A stretch of DNA of 7,444 nt from Anaerolineales bacterium UBA2029 (GTDB taxonomy: Bacteria > Chloroflexota > Anaerolineae > Aggregatilineales > Aggregatilineaceae): assembly GCA_002332795.1 (NCBI GenBank), contig DDBP01000292.1:1-7444 (forward strand). The letters run 5' to 3'. A program made the position numbers and the translations under genes. The notes below the pieces were generated by a model, which was not told where the DNA came from, did not search any database, and saw only the letters and a program-made list of their open reading frames with translations. Below, one piece after another: positions 1 to 7,444 of this stretch (its first letter is position 1; the number at the start of each line of letters is the position of its first letter).

Positions 1-68
1 CACTATTTTAGCTTAACTGTACTATGCAACCATCGCTCGCCAGCAGTAGAATCGAGGTACGCATGACC

Positions 69-88
69 GGTCGAGTTTGCGCTCGACC
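69..88. promoter_or_regulatory. Short inverted repeat in the leader of the exported-protein gene
   Basis: A perfect 7-bp inverted repeat, GGTCGAG (69-75) and CTCGACC (82-88), is separated by TTTGCG. It lies about 27 nt upstream of the ribosome-binding site. It could be an RNA hairpin in the 5' leader or an operator. No T-run follows, so it is not a typical terminator. The role is inferred only from position. Confidence 0.35.
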
Positions 89-114
89 CCACACGTGGCC
101 GAATAGCTACTCAA

Positions 115-122
115 GGGAGGAG
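115..122 (+). promoter_or_regulatory. Ribosome-binding site of the exported PD40/SH3b gene
   Basis: The purine run GGGAGGAG is a near-ideal Shine-Dalgarno sequence. Two ATG codons follow in tandem, at 125 and 128. The core GGAGG (116-120) is 4 nt from the first and 7 nt from the second, so the second ATG may be the main start. The protein would differ by one residue only. Confidence 0.8.
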
Positions 123-124
123 CG

Positions 125-1210
125 ATGATGAAAACAAGAAGGCTGGCGCTGACCCTGGCGCTGGCGCTCAGTCTGGCTGGCATCGCCTTTGCTGCTCTGC
201 AGGGAGTCGCGGTGCTGGCGCAGGGCGACACAGGGCCGGGTCTGGTCGTATACGCTTCAGATCGTTCCGGTAACTATGAGATTTACGTCCTCAATCCCCA
301 GACGGGCTTGACCGCGCAGTTGACCAACGATCCCGGCAACGATATCGAGCCGCAATGGTCGCCCGACGGGACGTTGATCGTCTTTGCCTCCGATCGCGAC
401 GGTGACTACGAGCTGTACGTGATCACCGCCGAAGGCAAAGACCTGCGCAAGCTGACCAACAACATGGCCGAGGACCGTCAGCCGCGCTGGCAACCGGACG
501 GCGAGAATATCGTCTATGTTTCGGATGTCAACGGCCAGTGGGATCTTTACATGGTCTCGGCGGATGGCACGATCGTCCGTCAGCTCACCAACGATCCGGC
601 TGACGAACGCGGGCCTGGCGTGCCGGGAACAGGCGCGTTGCCGCCGGCAGGCACGCCAACGATCGTCGTCTTGCCGGTCACGCCCACACCTATCCTGCCC
701 GATGCAGTAGTCAATGCCAGCACGCTCAACGTGCGTGCCAACCCTGGCGAAGGCGCGACTATCCTCACCAAGATTCCGCAGGGTACGCAGCTACGCATCC
801 TGGGGCGCTATTTCGACAATACCTGGGTTCAGGTGCAACTGCCCAACGGCACGGTCGGTTGGGTCTATCGGCCTCTGCTCACCGTCAATATTGACCTGAC
901 CACAGTGCCGGTGCTCAACGTGCAGTTCATCCCGCCGCCGCCCACCGCCACCCCAACAGCTACCGTGCCCGCCGTCCCGCAGACGTACATTGACTTCCGC
1001 GCCAGCGCCACGGTGATCAACAAGGGCCAGTGCGTGACCATCGCCTGGGACGTGGAGGGCATCAAGGAAGTGTACTACCAGGGTGTCGGCGTCACCGGTC
1101 ACGAGAGCCGTCAGGAATGCCCACAGGTGACCACCACCTATCACCTGCGCGTCATCCGGCTGGACAACGTCGAGGACAATCGCTATATCACTGTCACCGT
1201 CAACCCGTAA
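125..1210 (+). CDS. Exported TolB-like PD40 / SH3b multidomain protein
   Basis: The 361-residue protein begins with a signal peptide: basic MMKTRR, a hydrophobic core to about residue 32, and a likely cleavage after VLA (residue 32). Residues 40-164 hold three PD40/TolB-type repeats, seen as recurring YASDR.G.YE.YV, QLTND and P.WSPDG motifs. Three repeats are fewer than the 6-7 blades of a complete propeller, so it may pair with another chain or be a reduced form. Residues 195-254 match a bacterial SH3 (SH3b) domain, with LNVRANPGEGA and the closing GWVYRPLL; these often bind cell-wall material. A Pro/Thr linker (270-285) leads to a C-terminal beta-sandwich-like domain (288-361) with C303 and C332 placed to form a disulfide. 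The protein probably acts outside the membrane or at the cell surface. No enzyme motif is visible. This architecture is typical of Chloroflexota surface proteins. It is convergent with the TIR-TPR gene. The exact role is unknown. Confidence 0.92.
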   Translation: MMKTRRLALTLALALSLAGIAFAALQGVAVLAQGDTGPGLVVYASDRSGNYEIYVLNPQTGLTAQLTNDPGNDIEPQWSPDGTLIVFASDRDGDYELYVITAEGKDLRKLTNNMAEDRQPRWQPDGENIVYVSDVNGQWDLYMVSADGTIVRQLTNDPADERGPGVPGTGALPPAGTPTIVVLPVTPTPILPDAVVNASTLNVRANPGEGATILTKIPQGTQLRILGRYFDNTWVQVQLPNGTVGWVYRPLLTVNIDLTTVPVLNVQFIPPPPTATPTATVPAVPQTYIDFRASATVINKGQCVTIAWDVEGIKEVYYQGVGVTGHESRQECPQVTTTYHLRVIRLDNVEDNRYITVTVNP

Positions 1211-1237
1211 CCTGACCCGCACCGCCGCATGAATCTA

Positions 1238-1268
1238 CACGGCCCCGCTCAAGGTGAACGGGGCCGTG
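1238..1268. terminator. Hairpin between convergent genes, probable bidirectional terminator
   Basis: A perfect 10-bp GC-rich stem (CACGGCCCCG at 1238-1247, CGGGGCCGTG at 1259-1268) encloses an 11-nt loop. It sits between the stop of the plus-strand gene (1210) and the stop of the minus-strand TIR-TPR gene (1274-1276). The T-tracts on either side are weak (ATTT after the plus-strand arm), so efficiency is uncertain. Position and stem strength favour a shared terminator. Confidence 0.65.
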
Positions 1269-1273
1269 CCATT

Positions 1274-2971
1274 TCAGCGGGGCACGCTTCTGTCTATAGG
1301 AGAAAGTGTCCCCCCGTTAGAGGGCCGCCGTTGCCGCAACCGCCGGTAGCTGTCCATGTCGTCCCGTGCCAGCCGGTCGTCGCCCGGTGCACCGCGCTGT
1401 AGATAGGTCAGGTGCCGGTTGAAATGGGCTTCCGCATAATACGGATCGATATGCAGCGCATACGTGAAATCCGCGATGGCCTCGTCGAACATGCCCAGTT
1501 GTTTGTAGGCAATGCCGCGGTTGTGATATACGGCAGGATCATCAGGATCGAGCTTCGACGCCTGATCGTAATCGGCCAGCGCCGCATTGAGCCGTCCCAG
1601 TTCGGAATGTGCATTCCCCCGGTTGTAGAAGGCCAGCGCGAAATCGGGCTTGAGCTGAATGGCGCGATTGTAGTCGGCGATCGCTTCTTCCAGTTGCCCC
1701 AGCGCATGCCGCGCAACGCCGCGATTGTGATAGGCAGTGGGGTTGTCCGGCAGCAGGCGCACGGCTTCGTCATAATCGGACAGCGCGCGCTCATAATTGC
1801 CCATCGCATAATAGGTGTCTGCCCGCGCCAGATAGGCCAGCCCGTCCGCCGGGTTCAGGCGCAACGCCTGGTTGAGGTCTTCGATGGCAGGCGCGAAACT
1901 GCCCAGCGCGCTGTAGATTGTCCCGCGCCCGCGATAGGCTTCGGCCAGTGAGTCATCCAGGCGAATGGCCTGGATATAGTCCTTCAGCGCGTCCTGCTCG
2001 CGGCCCAGCGCCTGATAGGTTTGCCCCCGCAACAGGTAACTCCAGGCGTCCGCGGGGTTCAGCAGAATGGCCCGATCCAGGTCCTTGAGCGCCTCTTCGT
2101 ATTTGCCCTGACTGTAATAAATCGAGCCGCGCATGGCGTGCGCCGGCGTCCCATCGGGATCGAGTTCGATAGCCCGCGTGTAGTCCGCCAGGGCCTCGTC
2201 GGGTTTGCCCAGCAGTTCGAAGGTCAGGCCCCGGTCATAATAGGCCGCCGCTTTGGTAGGTGCGTAGCGAATCGCCTCCGAGAAGGCCACCAGGGCATGG
2301 GCGTGCTTGCCCTGAATACGCAACAGCAACCCCTGATTGTAGTGCGCCTCGTAGTTCGAGCCATCCAGGCGGATCGCCTCGGCGTAGTCTTCCAGCGCCC
2401 GCTCATAGTGACCGAGCTTGTGATAGCACATGCCCCGGCTGAAATACATGGCAGCATTGGTCGGGTCGAGGCTGAGCGCCCGGCTGTACATCTTGATGGC
2501 GTTGGTGTAGTCGAAATTGTCGAAGGCCGCGTTGCCCTGCTCGAACAGCAGTAACGCCGCCTGCGGATCGCGCTGCGGAGCTTTGATGCGCGCCATCAAC
2601 TGACGCAATGCTCCCGCATAATCGCGGCTGAAGTCCACCACCACCGCATTTTCCAGTTGATAGGGCACCGGCGTGTTGTCCAGGCTGGCAACGATGATCG
2701 GCTTGTTCAGCTTGCTGAAGTGAATCCACTCGCTCTCGACTTCATGTGACTCTTCAGCATAGCGCGACCAGACCAGGACCATATGGGTGGCTCCAGCCAG
2801 CGCACGGGTAATCGCCTGGTTCCAATGCTGCCCGTTGGCGATGTCACGCCGATCGATCCACGCTCCCACGCCGAGCTTGTGCAGATCGTCATACAGACGC
2901 AGCGCAAAAGCCTCGTCGGCGTTGGCGTAGTTGATGAAGACCACGGTAGCCGCTTCTGTCATGCTGATCAT
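1274..2971 (-). CDS. TIR domain - TPR repeat protein
   Basis: The 565-residue soluble protein has an N-terminal TIR domain at about residues 8-128. Visible TIR marks are VFINYANAD (strand A), W38-I39-D40 with D43-I44, G47 and W50 (BB-loop region), VLVWS (65-69), and E81 in the VESEW segment. E81 aligns by eye with the glutamate that is catalytic in NAD-cleaving TIR enzymes such as SARM1, so NADase activity is possible but inferred. Residues 136-509 are eleven uninterrupted 34-residue tetratricopeptide repeats, followed by a degenerate twelfth and a basic tail (RRLRQRR). TPRs normally form a protein-binding superhelix, so the likely design is partner or ligand sensing by TPR and signalling or NAD cleavage by TIR. 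No NTPase domain, signal peptide or membrane segment is seen. Starts at 2971 or 2962 (Met4) are both possible; neither has a strong ribosome-binding site. It lies 103 nt behind the small membrane-protein gene on the same strand, with no convincing promoter of its own. Confidence 0.94.
   Translation of the reverse strand: MISMTEAATVVFINYANADEAFALRLYDDLHKLGVGAWIDRRDIANGQHWNQAITRALAGATHMVLVWSRYAEESHEVESEWIHFSKLNKPIIVASLDNTPVPYQLENAVVVDFSRDYAGALRQLMARIKAPQRDPQAALLLFEQGNAAFDNFDYTNAIKMYSRALSLDPTNAAMYFSRGMCYHKLGHYERALEDYAEAIRLDGSNYEAHYNQGLLLRIQGKHAHALVAFSEAIRYAPTKAAAYYDRGLTFELLGKPDEALADYTRAIELDPDGTPAHAMRGSIYYSQGKYEEALKDLDRAILLNPADAWSYLLRGQTYQALGREQDALKDYIQAIRLDDSLAEAYRGRGTIYSALGSFAPAIEDLNQALRLNPADGLAYLARADTYYAMGNYERALSDYDEAVRLLPDNPTAYHNRGVARHALGQLEEAIADYNRAIQLKPDFALAFYNRGNAHSELGRLNAALADYDQASKLDPDDPAVYHNRGIAYKQLGMFDEAIADFTYALHIDPYYAEAHFNRHLTYLQRGAPGDDRLARDDMDSYRRLRQRRPSNGGTLSPIDRSVPR
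1445..2566 (-). repeat. Eleven tandem 34-residue TPR units (102-bp coding period)
   Basis: This stretch encodes residues 136-509 of the TIR protein as eleven consecutive TPR units of exactly 34 residues. Each shows the pattern A.Y.RG..Y..LG....A..DY..A..LDP. No insertions or deletions break the phase. The repetition is at protein level; the DNA copies have diverged. Confidence 0.93.
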
Positions 2972-3074
2972 CCCATTCTTTTTTGCGACACCGGAGCCTG
3001 CTGCGTTGCGAGTCTGTTGTGCCGGCTACAAAACCCCCTGCCCCACACACTGTAGCATAGTCCTCAAAATCGGG

Positions 3075-3557
3075 CTAGAGCACGAAAATACTGAAAAACA
3101 GCTCTACCGCCTGGGCAATATCTCCCCACAGAAGCATCATCAACACCGCCAGCAGGATCAGCCCCATCCGCACCAGCACTCTCTTGGCTTCATGGCTGAT
3201 GAACAGATGGTATCCCCACGAGTTGCGCGTCAGCGCGATCAAAGGCCGGTGCCGCGGCTCTCGGATGTGAAGCGCATCATCATAACCAGAGAGCACTTCT
3301 CCGTCGTATACTGCTCGCCTCCGCTCGTCTGCCGCCCCGCGATGCGGAGCGCGCCCCCGCTCTTCTTCTCGCCAGGGGGGCATCCGCTCTCCGTTGTCCC
3401 AGGCCGCCCAGTCAGATGCCCGCGCCTGCTCCATCGGGCGCCTGAGCAGCTCGTCGGCTTCGACGATCTCTTCCTCCTCGTCGCTCCGCGCCACGTAGGG
3501 CGGCCAGGCCGGTAACCCGCGACGAGGATCGCTGGGCAATAGGCTCGCTGAGTCCAT
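3075..3557 (-). CDS. Hypothetical protein with C-terminal membrane anchor (small gene B)
   Basis: I do not recognise this family. From ATG 3557 the product is 160 residues. A GTG two codons upstream (3563) is possible, but GAGGAG at 3566-3571 is 8 nt from the ATG and only 2 nt from the GTG. The N-terminal part is hydrophilic and highly charged: an acidic cluster DEEEEIVEADE (26-36), then an Arg/Glu-rich, probably disordered stretch with tryptophans at 50, 53 and 62. Residues 106-125 are more ordered in character. A hydrophobic segment starts near R130 and runs to the C-terminus (MGLILLAVLMMLLW, then GDIAQA, then VELFFSIFVL). This suggests a tail anchor, or a membrane helix with a short second hydrophobic arm, leaving the bulk in the cytoplasm. 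The gene follows small gene A by 24 nt, so the two are very probably co-transcribed, and the TIR-TPR gene follows 103 nt later. Function is unknown. Confidence 0.7.
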   Translation of the reverse strand: MDSASLLPSDPRRGLPAWPPYVARSDEEEEIVEADELLRRPMEQARASDWAAWDNGERMPPWREEERGRAPHRGAADERRRAVYDGEVLSGYDDALHIREPRHRPLIALTRNSWGYHLFISHEAKRVLVRMGLILLAVLMMLLWGDIAQAVELFFSIFVL

Positions 3558-3565
3558 CGGCACTG

Positions 3566-3571
3566 CTCCTC
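3566..3571 (-). promoter_or_regulatory. Ribosome-binding site of small gene B
   Basis: On the minus strand this reads GAGGAG. Its spacing of 8 nt selects the ATG at 3557 rather than the GTG at 3563. It lies inside the 24-nt space after the stop of small gene A, which supports both genes being real and translated from one message. Confidence 0.65.
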
Positions 3572-3581
3572 GCCAGCGGCG

Positions 3582-4079
3582 CTATCCCAACCACGCGATG
3601 AGCGCCGCGCCCAGGGTCGCCAGGGCTGCCAGCCACCCTGCTACCGCTGCTGGCGCAACAGCGCGACACGGGCGGCCCGCTTGAGAGACGCTCACGTTCC
3701 CGCGCGCGTCCACGCAGACCTGCACTGCCCTGGCGTTAGTCACGGACGAGCCGCGCACCGGTTTGACGATCCCCACGGTGAGGTTTCGTTCGGCAAAGAA
3801 ATCAATGGTCGCCAGATAGTGCCCATCGAAGGCGCTGGCGACATCAATCACCCGTCGCCGCTGTTCCTGTGGCGACAGACAGGCAGAAGATACCACTGCC
3901 GGGGACGCCTGCGCCCGCCGATCTGCTGCAGGCGCGGTTTCCAGCGAGTCGCGATGAGCCAGAGCCACCCGTCGGCCCCGACTGCTCCGCATGGCCCTAT
4001 CCTGCAACAGCCGTTCTCTGGCCGCAGCAGCCGAGCGTTCTGAAAGAAGTCCTGTAGTGAGACGACGGAATAAGACCAT
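3582..4079 (-). CDS. Hypothetical protein with C-terminal membrane anchor (small gene A)
   Basis: I do not recognise this family. From ATG 4079 the product has 165 residues; an in-frame GTG at 4151 would add 24. The ATG is preferred because GGTGGGGGG lies 4 nt upstream and the added residues look unremarkable. The first 70 residues are Arg/Ala/Ser-rich and probably disordered. The middle (about residues 72-140) looks folded: an SPQEQRRRVIDVASAFDGHY helix-like stretch, then ATIDFFAERNLTVGIVKPVRG, AVQVCVDARGNVSVSQAG and a Cys in GRPCR. The last 23 residues (PAAVAGWLAALATLGAALIAWLG) form one hydrophobic helix that ends the protein, so it is predicted to be tail-anchored with the rest in the cytoplasm. 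Codon use is GC-rich as in the neighbours. It stops 24 nt before small gene B and lies downstream of a promoter-like sequence at 4337-4364. The call as a true gene rests on this arrangement, not on homology. Confidence 0.62.
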   Translation of the reverse strand: MVLFRRLTTGLLSERSAAAARERLLQDRAMRSSRGRRVALAHRDSLETAPAADRRAQASPAVVSSACLSPQEQRRRVIDVASAFDGHYLATIDFFAERNLTVGIVKPVRGSSVTNARAVQVCVDARGNVSVSQAGRPCRAVAPAAVAGWLAALATLGAALIAWLG

Positions 4080-4083
4080 ATGG

Positions 4084-4092
4084 CCCCCCACC
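4084..4092 (-). promoter_or_regulatory. Putative ribosome-binding site of small gene A
   Basis: The minus strand reads GGTGGGGGG, 4 nt before the ATG at 4079. It is G-rich rather than a canonical AGGAGG, but it is the only purine-rich element near any candidate start of this gene. It therefore favours 4079 over the GTG at 4151. Confidence 0.45.
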
Positions 4093-4424
4093 AAATCATC
4101 TACCCGCTTACCAACTAAGACACCCACCGGGAGCACGCGCGCCTGCGGCACTCTGTGCTCACCGCCAGAGAGGCAACATGACCGACTGTCCAGGTCAGTC
4201 CTCTCCGAGGATGCTTTGGCCCATTAATGGTGGGATGCGGAAAAGTCCCCCCGATGACCCGCTGCTGCTCAAGCGACCAGGGCGGAGTTCATACCATTTT
4301 TCAACGTTGATCAAACCCAATTCCCACCTGATCTCTATTGTAGGGATTCTTGGTAGAAAGTCAATTAAGTCGAAGGTAGACAACATTCGCAGGGCTGTTG
4401 ACCACTAATCCTCCGTCAAACATC
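4093..4424 (-). other. Non-coding gap between rpoC terminator and small gene A
   Basis: About 330 bases hold no gene I can support. The part nearest rpoC is less GC-rich than its surroundings and contains the promoter at 4337-4364. The rest would be a 5' leader of about 250 nt. It contains a 10-bp palindrome, CCATTAATGG, at 4221-4230 and a weak 5-bp hairpin GACTG/CAGTC at 4184-4200. A 63-codon minus-strand reading frame at 4195-4386 has no ribosome-binding site, starts upstream of the predicted transcription start and resembles nothing known to me. I see no tRNA or recognisable riboswitch. Confidence 0.5.
4337..4364 (-). promoter_or_regulatory. Sigma70-type promoter driving the small-gene unit
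   Basis: On the minus strand, TTGACT (4359-4364, 5 of 6 matches to the -35 consensus) and TACAAT (4337-4342, 5 of 6 matches to the -10 consensus) are separated by 16 nt. Transcription would start near 4330, giving a leader of about 250 nt to the ATG at 4079. It sits about 60 bp beyond the rpoC terminator in the direction of transcription, as expected for a new unit. It was found by eye, and sigma factor preferences in this lineage are not known from the sequence. Confidence 0.55.
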
Positions 4425-4467
4425 AAAAAAACAATCCGGCGGTGAGGGTTGCCCGCTCACCGCCGGA
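4425..4467 (-). terminator. Intrinsic terminator of rpoC
   Basis: A perfect 12-bp inverted repeat (4435-4446 with 4456-4467; core CCGGCGGTGAG / CTCACCGCCGG) encloses a 9-nt loop. In the rpoC direction it is followed by TTG and seven consecutive T (complement of 4425-4431). It begins 34 nt after the rpoC stop. This is a textbook Rho-independent terminator and marks the end of the RNA polymerase operon on this side. Confidence 0.92.
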
Positions 4468-4501
4468 GTTACGCTCAGACTGATACATTCTGCCGCGGCG
4501 A

Positions 4502-7444
<2,943 letters not shown>

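Noticed and set aside
20..25. TACTAT as a -10 element for the exported-protein gene
   Set aside because: The matching -35 position would fall at or beyond the left edge of the window, so the promoter cannot be assessed.
1412..2554. Two plus-strand open frames (179 and 177 codons) antisense to the TIR-TPR gene
   Set aside because: They mirror the TPR repeats on the opposite strand and show the same periodicity (VIG/RRI-type repeats). The TPR frame on the minus strand is unambiguous.
1445..2566. Regular repeats about 102 bp apart that might suggest a CRISPR or satellite array
   Set aside because: The period is that of the 34-residue TPR unit in a coding frame. The DNA copies are divergent and have no constant repeat with unique spacers.
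2972..3074. A separate promoter for the TIR-TPR gene (TATGCT on the minus strand)
   Set aside because: There is no -35 match at a proper distance; a four-of-six -10 match alone is expected by chance.
3681..4057. Plus-strand open frames opposite small gene A
   Set aside because: They are shorter than the minus-strand frame, several overlap each other, and none has a membrane segment, domain or ribosome-binding site. The minus-strand frame fits the operon spacing.
4195..4386. A 63-codon minus-strand frame between the rpoC terminator and small gene A
   Set aside because: It has no ribosome-binding site, its ATG lies upstream of the predicted transcription start, and the product resembles nothing known to me. 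It could still be a remnant or small gene, but I cannot support it.

Overview
The window looks like chromosomal DNA of a high-GC bacterium, most probably a member of the Chloroflexota (Anaerolineae-like). No taxonomic marker could be searched. The placement rests on the domain style of the first gene (PD40 repeats, SH3b domain, Pro/Thr linker, then a C-terminal domain with a Cys pair), on the TIR-TPR gene, and on an RpoC that has the short trigger loop without the proteobacterial SI3 insert but carries its own insertions.

Layout: (1) 125-1210, plus strand: an exported TolB-like/SH3b protein with a strong ribosome-binding site. (2) 1238-1268: a hairpin between two convergent genes. (3) 1274-2971, minus strand: a TIR-domain protein with eleven regular 34-residue TPRs. 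(4) 3075-3557 and 3582-4079, minus strand: two small unrecognised genes 24 nt apart, each predicted to end in a single C-terminal membrane anchor. (5) About 4080-4424: a non-coding gap with a good sigma70-type promoter (4337-4364) pointing at the small genes. (6) 4425-4467: a clear intrinsic terminator. (7) 4502-7444, minus strand: the C-terminal two thirds of rpoC, running off the right edge exactly at the catalytic NADFDGDQ motif.

The rpoC unit appears to end at its terminator. A new unit probably starts behind it, with order small gene A - small gene B - perhaps TIR-TPR; all are on the minus strand. The plus-strand exported protein is a separate unit.

The most noteworthy points are in RpoC: an 80-residue tail with 52 acidic residues, an extra segment of about 100 residues shortly after the active-site motif, a duplicated barrel-like segment in the jaw region, and substitutions in the F-loop and bridge-helix start. 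The pair of tail-anchored proteins beside a TIR-TPR gene is a possible but unproven membrane-linked sensing or effector locus. I see no CRISPR array, insertion sequence, tRNA or rRNA, and no clearly established new system.
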